From positions 9,451,593-9,515,592 of the forward strand of contig NC_056045.1 of assembly GCF_004379255.2 (NCBI RefSeq): a DNA stretch of 64,000 nucleotides, given 5' to 3'. This stretch comes from Salvia splendens (lineage: Eukaryota > Streptophyta > Magnoliopsida > Lamiales > Lamiaceae). Each line of letters starts with the position of its first letter. The first letter of the stretch is position 1. The notes under the pieces are model-generated. The model ran no database searches, was not told where the DNA came from, and was given only the letters and a program-made list of their open reading frames with translations. Position numbers and translations under genes: made by a program. Shown one piece after another: positions 15,966-25,639 of the stretch.

Positions 15966-16383
15966 TAATTGAAAACTAGATCAATTAATTGGCCCGTAGA
16001 ATATTCCAATCCAAAATTAATCTTTTAAAAAATGGGTATTAATCGATGCTGCAGTGTGTGTGTTACACTTGTACATAAAAATACAAGTAGTTTTAATAAC
16101 CAAAATCAACAAATAGAAGTAAAAAAGAAAAAAAAAGAAAATAATGATAGAAAAAGATTGTAGAGATAGATGAGATTATCCAAAGAAGGGGATATGGTGG
16201 CCAAGTGGCAGAGCCCGAGTGGCTAAAGGAACAGCACAGCTCTCTCCCAATAATCCCAGTCCAGGAAAATGATATCCTCCCAACTCAAATCTCCCTAATT
16301 TTATCTATTTTGTGTAAATCAAATAATATCAAAAACTGGTTTGAAGAGCATAGCTTTGAATCAAGCGAGAGAGATAAAATTAA
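15966..16383. promoter_or_regulatory. PsaE upstream region
   Basis: This is about 400 bp between the Harbinger element and the PsaE ATG. A GGATAATCTC-type GATA/I-box motif (complement of GAGATTATCC, about 16172-16181) is present, a motif common in light-regulated photosynthesis promoters. No definite TATA box stands out. The Harbinger insertion lies only about 0.4 kb upstream of the gene. Confidence 0.4.
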
Positions 16384-17382
16384 ATGGCAACGAGCAGCTT
16401 GGCATCTGCTGCATGTGGATTTGTGTTGGCACAAAATGTGACATCAAACACAACCACTCTTAAGACCAACATGCTATGCTTCTCTTCCAGGAACAACCGA
16501 GCCTCTAGGGTCGTCGTACGGGCCGCCGAAGAGCCCGCCGACAAGCCAGTTGAAGCAGCGCCTCCTAAAGCAGCCAAGCCACCACCAATTGGCCCCCCAA
16601 GAGGCTCCAAGGTACTATTCCCTTGGTCTCATGTTACTTGTACTTTTCATTTTAAATCGTATATTTGGAATTTATTTTTTAGTATAATTAAATTAGTGTT
16701 TTGTAATAGCTAGTGAGTAATCAAACAATATTTTGATTGCAGGTAAGAATCCTTCGAAAAGAATCGTACTGGTACAAGGGTGTCGGTTCAGTTGTTGCTG
16801 TTGACCAGGTGAGAAAACCCAATCAATAGTATACATAATTCCTCTCTCTTGGTACAGGGGCGTGAGTTATCTAGCTTAAAATGTGTGTTCTTATCATAGA
16901 TATGTAATCAAATGCAAATACTAAATATTGTAAAAACTCCAAATTATGATCTGGACTATTAGAAAATGTCAACAGCTGACAAAATTACTGCAACAAAAAA
17001 TGTGAACACAGTGACAATGGTTGATGTTGTGTTGACATTTTTTGTTGCTGTAATTTTGTCAGCTGTTGACATTTTCTAATAGTCCAGATCATAATTTGGA
17101 GTTTTTACAATATATAGAGTTTACGTTCTATCACATCCATCTTATCATATTTGTCTTATCTATTTTGCATACCAAACAACCCATAATAATAAATTATAGG
17201 AGGGTTTATAGTAATTTAGAAATTGAGAATAATATATTGAGAGAATTGATATATCTTGAAATGAATGCGTGGATCAGGACCCCAAGACTCGGTACCCAGT
17301 GGTGGTGAGGTTCAACAAAGTGAACTACGCAAATGTATCTACAAACAACTATGCTTTGGATGAAGTGGAAGCCGTAGCATGA
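16384..17382 (+). CDS. PsaE: Photosystem I reaction centre subunit IV, chloroplast precursor
   Basis: Three exons, 16384-16611, 16743-16808 and 17278-17382, with GT-AG introns in phase 0, encode 132 residues. The first 45 or so residues are a Ser/Thr-rich chloroplast transit peptide; the likely cleavage is in [10 protein letters not shown] Pro/Ala-rich linker ([18 protein letters not shown]) leads into the SH3-like PsaE fold: [17 protein letters not shown], then [20 protein letters not shown], ending EVEAVA. PsaE sits on the stromal side of photosystem I, helps dock ferredoxin and supports cyclic electron flow. It is nuclear-encoded in plants and normally light-regulated. Intron 2 carries a perfect-looking hairpin MITE. 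The coding sequence is intact. Confidence 0.97.
16925..17113. mobile_element. Near-perfect palindromic MITE in PsaE intron 2
   Basis: An 86-nt arm at 16925-17010 is the reverse complement of 17028-17113 with only about two mismatches, separated by a 17-nt loop. The ends read ATATTGTAAAAACTCC and its complement. The RNA of this intron would fold into a very stable hairpin. It has no coding capacity. Confidence 0.9.
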
Positions 17383-18942
17383 ACCCACTCTCTTTAATTA
17401 ATTTATGTTTTCTACTTTCTACCTGTATCATACAATTTGCAATGTTAATGTGCTTCCTTTTTTTTGTTGATTTGCACTATACCGTTACTATCACAAATAA
17501 TTTTGTGGCAAATGAAATAACAAGTGTTTCAAATCTTTGTATAAGTATCATGAGCATAGTCTATTTAGTATGAAAACAACAATTAAAAGTACATAAACAA
17601 AAATTGAAACGGGGCCGTCAAGTCCAACCCCCTTCACCGGTGGTAACAAACGCCTTCCACGGTGGATACCCGATGCCACTACATCTAACTCGGACATCCA
17701 TGTAGAGATGTCAGATGGGCCTGCCCAGGACCGACCCACCAACAAAATGGAGCGGGCTTGGGCTGAGCTGAGTAGATTAATCGGGCTCTAATTAGGCCTT
17801 TTTATAAACCAAGGACCGGCCAGATCCCAGGCCAACTCAAAGCCCGACCTAGGCCCGACAAAATCAACATACGTATTAAGAGCATCCGCAGTGGTACTCG
17901 TTGGAACGAGCAAGCGCCGTGTCGTCGGCGCGGCGAGTACCTTGCTCGCCGCTGTGCTCATGCCGATGGCACGGACGTGCTCTTACCATCGAGCATCGCC
18001 GTGCCGAAGAGCAGGGTGACATGGCGCTGTGTGATTGGTTAAAGGATAGTTTAGTTAATCTATAATTATTGAAAAGGAAATAATAAGAAAAATGAAGAGA
18101 ATAAATATAAAAAGGTGTAAAATCCTTATTCCGAAAAATTCGCATGTCTCGGACCCATATTTCGAAAGGTAAGCGAATTGAATCTCTTATCTCGAAGGAT
18201 TCAATTCCACCATATCCTATCATATACTCAAATCTACCATATATTTATGCACTACACAATTTGAGCTCCAATCCGACAACACCCCAACTCCATTTTGGGT
18301 AGCTAGCTGCTTAATTCTATTCTTAATAGATTTTTTATGATTATGATTTTTTTTAAAATTTTTTTATATTTTTTAGATACCAATAAGTAGTTTGCATTTT
18401 ATTTTGTTATCTTAATTTCTTTAAATTGAAAAAGGTGAATAATTAAATATTGCCAACTGTATTTGAATGATATAATTACCTTTTACAGCTTAATTAAATT
18501 GGGAAATGATCTGCCACATGGCCAAATCTTGATGGTTGATCAAGATATATATTCCAATAAACTAAATTTGACTTTGTTTTGATATAAATAGGGTTTTGAT
18601 TTGATCAATACCCTTGAACCAAATATTGACTTAAGCTTGGTCTTAGGAATTAGGATACCATAAAATAATGCTCACCATTCCTAATCAAATTCATCGATAC
18701 ATAGAATATGACAAATTTCAACAATCTTCTAGTTTTCAATGTAAAAATGCAGAAATATAATCTCAATTTACTGGCAATCCATACATAACAAAGAAAATAA
18801 ACGCGGTCTTAACGTTACACATATTAATAAACTAATATGGACCATCGATGTCGAATGACTGAGATAAGACAAACTATGATAAAAAAAAACGAACTAAACG
18901 CAAACAATCAATCTAAACACATGCATAGATATAATGAGAAAT
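17383..18942. other. Intergenic with transposon fragments
   Basis: A GC-rich hAT-like fragment starts TAGAGATGTCA at about 17703 and runs to about 17876. It is abutted by TTA-AGAGCATCCGCAGTGG at about 17877, which resembles a PIF/Harbinger end (to about 18025); no right end was found for either. The rest, 18055-18942, is AT-rich with no gene. Confidence 0.5.
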
Positions 18943-19308
18943 TCAAGGGTACGGCAAAGCGGCGGCACCATCACCATCACCGCCACCGACTCCAGCACCA
19001 ACTCCGCCACCAGCCCCGAGGCCGAGGCCGCCAAGGTTGCCGATTCCGCCTCCAATGCCTCCAACTCCAAGGCCGCCAGCGGGCAGAGTGCCGATGCCAC
19101 CGCCAATGCCGCCACCGAGCCCTGCTCCGGAGCCTATCCCGCCGCCGACGCCTCCGAAGGGAAGGCCGCCCCCACCGATGCCGGAGTAGCCGCCTAGGCC
19201 GCCGAAAGAGGCGAAGTTCTTCTGGTCTGCATCGCCTGGCAAAACCCTAGCTGTGATCTGATGAGCTGTTACAAGGCAAATGAAAAGCATCAAACACAAC
19301 TTTGCCAT
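18943..19308 (-). CDS. Small secreted glycine-rich protein
   Basis: A single-exon ORF of 121 residues. The first 20 or so residues (MAKLCLMLFICLVTAHQITA) form a signal peptide. The rest, after RVLPGDADQKNF, is dominated by Gly in GG/GL/GI repeats (GGLGGYSGIGGGGLPFGG and similar) and ends ALPYP. This is the usual form of plant glycine-rich wall or extracellular proteins. A minus-strand TATA-like TATATAAC lies at about 19380-19387, about 75 bp upstream of the ATG at 19308. The region reads open in several frames because it is GC-rich and repetitive. The signal peptide, TATA box and Gly pattern favour this frame. Confidence 0.82.
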   Translation of the reverse strand: MAKLCLMLFICLVTAHQITARVLPGDADQKNFASFGGLGGYSGIGGGGLPFGGVGGGIGSGAGLGGGIGGGIGTLPAGGLGVGGIGGGIGNLGGLGLGAGGGVGAGVGGGDGDGAAALPYP

Positions 19309-19510
19309 TGCAGATTGTGGATTTGAAAGGTTTTGGAAACTTATTAGTTTGATGGTTAAACAAGTGTGGAGTAGGGTTTGTTATATAGGGGATGAAAGAG
19401 TGAGCAGTTGGGAATATTGAATGAGTGAACATTAATAGCAAATTTATGTGTTTACTCTTTTTCTCATGCATGTACTGTACATATAGTTCACTTACTCTAT
19501 TATTTGTACT

Positions 19511-19698
19511 ACTAGATTTCAAATATAAGAGTATGATATGTATGCTTATGATGTATTCCATATAATAACTTCACATCCAACACACATGTGGACATATTAA
19601 TGCACTAGATTTCAAATATAAGAGTATGATATGTATGCTTATGATGTATTCCATATAATAACTTCACATCCAACACACATGTGGACATATTAATGCAC
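19511..19698. repeat. Perfect 93-bp tandem duplication
   Basis: The block starting ACTAGATTTCAAATATAAG at 19511 is repeated from 19604 with no clear change. It lies about 200 bp upstream of the glycine-rich protein gene, in its likely promoter. Confidence 0.9.
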
Positions 19699-20761
19699 TC
19701 CCTTCGTGACTTCGTCGCTCTAAAGCTGAGTCGTATTCCTTTTTACTTTGTTTCAATCAACACATCTTCTTTCTCTTACTTTATTCTTTTTTCATTTTTC
19801 TACTTTATTCAATTTTCTATTTTATTTTTTGTCCATTTAACTCAAATACTCCCCCCTTAACACTCAAGATGTCTACATTATTAAGCGGCACGAGATTTTA
19901 CGAGGAGTTATTAGATAGAGTAAGTAGAGAGAAAAATGTAGTAGTTGAAAATGAGAAGAGAGGAGAGATGTATTTATTTTGAAATATAGAAAGCGGATAT
20001 TTTGAATGAGATAAACTAAAAAGGAAAGTGAATATCTTAAGTGAATAGAACTAGTAGTACAATTTTCCCCCCAAAAAAAATATTAATATTACATAAAAAC
20101 GGAGAGAGTACTACGTTATATCAAGCGAGCCGGTGGCATATCAAACAACTTAATTGTTCAATAACTTCTCCGAAATTATTAAACTTAATTATACATAGAA
20201 GTGCAATTACTTAGGGGCGGTTAAATTACACAGCTGTACACTAAAATTAAACTTGGAACAAATAGAGAGATGTCTACTCCTCCTCTACTAGTTACTTTCA
20301 GTCTTAGTATATGCCATTGAATGCAATAATTATAGAGTCGTTACGCTATAAATTTTCTAGCTACAACAAGATTATCTTTTGGAAAGCTTCAAGAAGATTT
20401 TTAGTTAATATTTGAATTTATCTCCTAAGAAAATTAGAATTTCTAGTTTTCGCACAAGTAGTACAATTTACCTATCTGATCACCCTTGAATTACTTTTTG
20501 GTCTTATAAGCCCCTAATTAAAGATGGTTAATTAGGTTACAATTAAGAAAATTATGGGTCAATTTGAAATTTATCAATATGTAGTGTATTTAATTACAAG
20601 AGTAGAGTTTCCACAATTTGTCCCTAATAATTAATCCCTTTTTAGTTACTCCTAGGTTCGTTAATTCTTTTTAGGGGAGCTCAAATGTTTGAGTTATAAG
20701 ATGCTATTTTGTCTTGATTATAAAAAGGTATGCATATGATTTCATGGGCTTGAATCCATAA
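19699..20761. other. Intergenic, degraded Stowaway-like copy
   Basis: CTCCCTTCGTGAC near 19697 and an inverted ACGGAGAGAGTA near 20100-20111 suggest a decayed MITE. The rest is AT-rich with no gene or RNA seen. Confidence 0.4.
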
Positions 20762-21355
20762 GAGCATCCTTAACGCCACGGGCAGGACCGCACCTGGGTC
20801 CCGGCCCGCGGCCCCGCGCGATGGAGGTGACGAATTTGCGGCCCAGGCCGGTCCCGGGGACTCAGTCGCGGCCCAGGGACTCGCCCAGGGTCTGGCCTGG
20901 CGGGCGATGGAGCTTCCGGTTGGAGGGGGTTCGGGCCGCTCATGTGCCCCAAGTTCTGAATTTTTATGCATTTGGAAGAGGAAGAAGAGGGAGGTGGAGA
21001 GGAAGAAGAAGGAGGAAGAGGAAGAAGATGGAGAGGGAGAGGGGCGAGATTTTTTTGCACTTTTTTAAAACTTTTTAAATTTTTTTGCACTTTTTTTAAT
21101 ATTCTATTTTTTTATATTTTTTAGTTTATAATTTATTATTTTTGTATTAAAAATGAATTTCTCGTGTTATAATTGCTCAACGTTTTCACTTTTTACAAGT
21201 AATATAGGCTGGAGTTGTGAATAGTGCAATTTAATAGTTGTGGACCGGGATGGGGCCTGCAGGGTTAGAGCAGTTGTGGCCTGAGACTCAAATTTTAGGA
21301 ATGATAACGTAGAGGGGACTTGGGACCTGAATCCGGGCCGGGGTTAAGGATGCTC
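20762..21355. mobile_element. PIF/Harbinger MITE
   Basis: The ends are GAGCATCCTTAAC and its reverse complement GTTAAGGATGCTC, with TAA at 20759-20761 and 21356-21358. The element is 594 bp and GC-rich on the left. It includes a purine-rich block of GGAAGAAGAGG type at about 20976-21030 that resembles the untranslated leader of an autonomous element. It encodes nothing convincing. Confidence 0.9.
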
Positions 21356-22065
21356 TAAGTAATAGCCATAAATGCACATTTAATACATGCACATGATTTT
21401 AGTTGGCTACCTACCACTCACTCATTGCCTGCCTTTGGCTCAACGGCAAGTCGAATGTTAATTTTGCAGTTCCGACCTTTTTCTTCCTTGGTAAGATAAG
21501 ATGAGAATGGAAAAAAAATATGAAGTTACTTAACTCATTGTAATAGTAACAGTAGCTTTTAAATCATTAAAATATTTAGCAATTACTTTCCTGAATAACA
21601 TGAAATAATTGGGTTTAATTGCCGGCAAAATACAACAATTCTTTGTGAGATTAACCTAGTGAAAATCATTTTAAAACATGGAATTGCATATAGTTGTGTC
21701 ATTTTTCTATTTTGGAAAGTTTTTTTTTATAGTGATTTCCATATATGGTATTCTTTCCTAATCCATTCTCTCTTGTACTTTATTTACTTTTCTAGAATAC
21801 ACTTTTTTTTTTCTTTCTCCTACTTATCTATTTTTTTTATCTAACACACTAAACAATATTTCTTAAATTCCGTGGTAAAAAGAAGTGTCTCAACTATGAA
21901 GAAACGGAGAGAGTATAAAACCTAAAAATGACTGCCAAATGTCAATATACTCCATCTGTCCCATTAAAAATGAAACGTTTTCATATTTGAATTGTCTTAT
22001 TAAAGATGAAACGTTTCTAAAAACGAAAATAACTATCTCTTACATTATTTTGTGTCTTTTCATTA
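21356..22065. other. Intergenic with a broken MITE end
   Basis: No gene is seen. Stowaway-type ends occur at about 21903-21915 (ACGGAGAGAGTA) and 21949-21964 (TACTCCATCTGTCCC), without clear partners. Confidence 0.45.
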
Positions 22066-22277
22066 GGCCATTAGCAATGGGGCGCCTTAAGGCGCGCCAC
22101 GTCATCAGTTTTATCCTCCTACCCCCCACCTGCAATGGGGCGCCCTAAGGCGCGCCCTATGAATTTTCATTTCATTTCATTTATAAAAAATTTAAATAAC
22201 ACACAAAATTGGGAAAAAACTTCATTTCATTTATAGAAATTAATACATTACAATCCGAATTAAAAAAATACGCAAAC

Positions 22278-22770
22278 TCAGCGACGGCGGTTACGGGCCC
22301 ACACTTCTTCAATCATGTCGTTCATGAGCTGAACATGGTCTTGTTGGTTGCGCATTGAGACCTGGCTAGCTAGAACCTCATTGAAGCCCGGCGGTAATCC
22401 TCTAGCGGGGGGCTCGGTCGCAGTGCTGGACAAGCTAGATGCACCGTCATCATCGTTCCAGTCGGTGATGCTCCCACCCTCATGCTCGACTATCATGTTG
22501 TGCATGATTATGCACGCGTACATGACATCGGCGATGACTTTCTTGAACCAGAGACGAGTCGGCCCTTTCACAATTTCCCACCGTGCTTGGAGCACACCAA
22601 ATGCCCACTCGACATCCTTCCGCGCCGACTCCTGCTTTTGGGCAAATAAAGCCCTCTTCTCATCAATTGGGCAGCTAATCATCTTTAGAAAAATAGGCCA
22701 CCGTGGGTATATGCCATCGGCCAAGTAGTACCCCATGTGGTGTTGGCGCATGTTGGCAGTGAACTCGATG
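22278..22770 (-). pseudogene. C-terminal fragment of Harbinger transposase
   Basis: An open frame of about 157 codons begins within HMGYYLADGIYPRWP and continues KRALFAQKQESARKDVEWAF, then MYACIIMHNMIVEHE, ending VWARNRRR. These match the C-terminal DDE_Tnp_4 part of the transposase at 14439-15583. The N-terminal two thirds, including most catalytic positions, are missing. Confidence 0.9.
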
Positions 22771-22959
22771 GCCGGGCCGTTGCCATTGCATTGCTCGGTG
22801 AAGAGGGTGGATGAGTTGATGACGTTAATCGTCGTTGTTCATTTTGGTATTTGAGAGAGGTAGAAATGTGAGAGATGAGCGAAATGAGAGAGGTGAGATG
22901 TTCGTATGAACAAGTGAATGAGAAACGAGGTTTAAATAGCCATTAAAAACGCGTGCCAT

Positions 22960-23200
22960 CGTCCGCCGATCCCGCAATTGGTCGCCTGATGGCGCGGACG
23001 ATGACCTATCGTCCGCGCCATCGTCCGCCGATCCCACAATGACGCGGACGATGGCGCGGACGATAGGCCATCGTCCGCGCCATAGGGCTCGCCCTATGGA
23101 TCGGCCGCGGACGAAGGGAACGGACGATGGCGGGCACCCACAATGGGGGCATTGTCCGCGCCCGAGGACGATGGACGCCATAGGGCGTGCCATCGGGCGC
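22960..23200. repeat. GC-rich subterminal repeats of the Harbinger element
   Basis: Many copies, in both orientations, of CGTCCGCGCCATCG-like units lie between the promoter-like segment and the right terminal repeat. They make the region unusually rich in CpG for this AT-rich window and create long shadow frames. Confidence 0.8.
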
Positions 23201-23219
23201 CCCATTGTGGGTGCCCTTA

Positions 23220-24107
23220 ACGTACATAATAATACTATATCAATTCCCCTGCTGAAAGCCAAATGTTTCATACTGAATATATATCAATGCAAGTGCAAGG
23301 AAACACGCATTTCAATTTATACTCATGAAGTAGTACTCCTATTTATCAATTGTAACACAGCAGCACTCGATTGAGAAAGTATAAATCAAAAGGATAGGTT
23401 AGTTAAAAGAGTGAGAAATGGAAGTAAAAATAATGCATAGTTTTGGTGTGACGTATGTTAAATGAGCGAGGTGCATATAATGCGCCTTTATTATTTCTGA
23501 CAAAATTGAATGAATAACAACCCTATGCAGCTGGAAGTTGTTGAGTGATAAAGATAACACCATTTCAAATTTATTAACCAACTCGAATTCGATTAGTTGG
23601 AGTAGACAACAGATCAATCACTTAAAAAACCAAGTCTCGTAATTTAGTATACCCAATCTTATTAATTTATCTTGATTATCCAAATTGTTCGCATAGTCTT
23701 TTAATTGTTTCACTTGAGTAACGCTAAATAACAATATTACGATCATTTGAATATCAATAATTCTATGCAGTCATAATATAGCCAATTATAAAATTACGTT
23801 TTAACAAATATAAATGTATAGATATTATTAATATAATTGACTTATTCAATGCAAAAATAATTTTATACTACTACCCTTTCTACTTTTACTTAATTGTAGT
23901 TGTTTTTTTTTAAATTTCAACGGTTTAATTAGATTTTTAGGTTTTTTAATCAGATTCATCTATGTTTCAAATTTTTTTCCTAATTTTTTTTTTCATTTAT
24001 TCCAACGAGATTAGGATCTAATTAGATGTTTACTAAAGACACAAGATGCAATTACTTGCGTTGAATTTATTTTTTAAATAATACTAATATTTTGGGGACG
24101 GAGGGAG
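23220..24107. other. Intergenic, no gene seen
   Basis: AT-rich sequence. One Stowaway-type end (GGGGACGGAGGGAG) lies at about 24095-24107 beside the left arm of the large inverted repeat. Confidence 0.5.
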
Positions 24108-24922
24108 TATATAAATATAGGACTCATATTCTACAAATTTTTTCCACTCACTTTCTACTATATTTCTTAAAATCTGTGTCAAGTAAATAATGTCAACTAA
24201 TGAGGGACGGGGAAATGGTTAAAATAAATAAAAATTGGTAAAAGGAGAAATGATAAAAAAAAGCAAAAACGTTTAATAGTGTAAAAACTAAAAATTTGAC
24301 ACGATCAAGTAGTTCTAGTAAATAAAATGGAGAGAATAATTTAGAATTAAAAGAAAGCATTCCTAAATTAGAGACATACTATTAACTTAATCTTTTGCTT
24401 TTTAGGACACTTCTTCATTAATTTTAGTTGGGATATCACCAATAAGGACGTTTTCAAAGCACTAGTAGTATATTTACAAACACAAATTAGCGTCCTTAAT
24501 TGCATTAAAAATGTCAATAATTTTTTTATAGTAACTAATATAATTAGATGCTAAACTATCATAATGCACTAATTAATACTCACTCTATTTCTTCATAACT
24601 GAGTCCTTATACCATTTCGAAAAGTTAGTTGAGTCATTTTCAAAGTAAACGATAATTAATTCACTTTATTTTTCTTATGCATTCTCTCTTACTATATTCT
24701 CTCCATTTTATTTACTAGAACTACTTTATTGTGTCAAATTTTTAGTTTTTACAGTATTAAACGTTTTTGCTTTTTTATCATTTCTCATTTTACCAATTTT
24801 TATTTATTTTAACCATTCTCTCCGTCTCTCATTAGTTGACATTGTTTACTTGACATGGATTTTAAGAAATATAGTAGAAAGTGAGTGGAAAAAATTTGTA
24901 GAATATGAGCTTTATATTTATA
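24108..24922. repeat. Large inverted repeat (about 225-bp arms)
   Basis: The arm at about 24108-24335 is the reverse complement of about 24697-24922. Shared blocks include AAATTTTTTCCACTCACTTT on the left and AAAGTGAGTGGAAAAAATTT on the right. The spacer is about 360 bp. This may be two head-to-head copies of one MITE. No coding capacity. Confidence 0.85.
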
Positions 24923-24924
24923 TA

Positions 24925-25147
24925 CTTTCTCTGTCCCCAAAGAATATGCACTTTGAGTTCGACACGAGTTTAAATGCAAAATTGGTAGGGTCAGAGAGAT
25001 GCACAGAGAAAAAGTAAATAAAGTATTGTTAGTGGAGAATGAGTCACACCTCATTAGAGATATAAGAATTTCCAAAATTAGAAAGTGCATATTCTTATTG
25101 GACGGACTAAAAAGGAAAGAATGCATATTCTTGTGGGATGAAGAGAA
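24925..25147. mobile_element. Stowaway-like MITE
   Basis: The left end is CTTTCTCTGTCCCCAAAGAATATGC and the right end GCATATTCTTGTGGGATGAAGAG, an imperfect inverted pair beside TA. It directly adjoins the large inverted repeat. Confidence 0.6.
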
Positions 25148-25639
25148 TATTAATTTATAATAAAATATGAGTAAAATGAGTTAGTAGATATAGGGTCCAT
25201 TACTATAAACTAAGGGTGTCAATTAATTAAGGACGGACGAAAGAGAAAATTAGTACCTATTAATAGGGACAGAGAGAGTTCTAATTGTTTATTTTGTTTT
25301 TTTACTTATCTAAAGTATCTTATGTCACTGAAATTGTATGCTAGCGAAGTACTAGTGTCTAGCAAAGTACCAAAAAGAAGAGTTACGGTCACGAGAAAAA
25401 TTAAGTTGCAACATTACACGGACTTTAAAATCATAAAATCTTGGTTGATTCTAGTATTTCTTATAAGCTTTAAAGTGATTTTAAATATCATAAACTTTGC
25501 AAATGGTGCTAATTTCCCTCTGCGGGTCCATCAATGGACCGACTGCGGACTTGGCAAATTTGCTCCTATTTACACAAATAATCCTACATGTATTTTTAAA
25601 TATATAAATAAAAAATAAATAATTGAATTTCAACATTGG

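Larger units (their letters stand above)
22066..23216 (-). mobile_element. PIF/Harbinger deletion derivative
   Basis: Left end GGCCATTAGCAATGGGGCGC and right end reading back as GGGCACCCACAATGGGGCGC, with TTA at 22063-22065 and 23217-23219. It is 1151 bp. Only the transposase C-terminal part remains, joined to a promoter-like segment at about 22840-22930 (likely internal deletion). Confidence 0.9.

Noticed and set aside
17548..17745. 65-codon minus-strand frame right of PsaE
   Set aside because: No domain, no signal peptide; it partly overlaps a hAT-like end.
18837..19250. 137-codon His/Arg-rich plus-strand frame
   Set aside because: It is the complement of the glycine-rich gene; the minus frame has a signal peptide and TATA box.
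20681..21090. Pro/Ser-rich and Arg-rich frames in the 20762 element
   Set aside because: Low-complexity GC-rich MITE sequence read in several frames.
22825..23374. Arg/Pro-rich frames on both strands
   Set aside because: Produced by the CpG-rich subterminal repeats of the Harbinger derivative.
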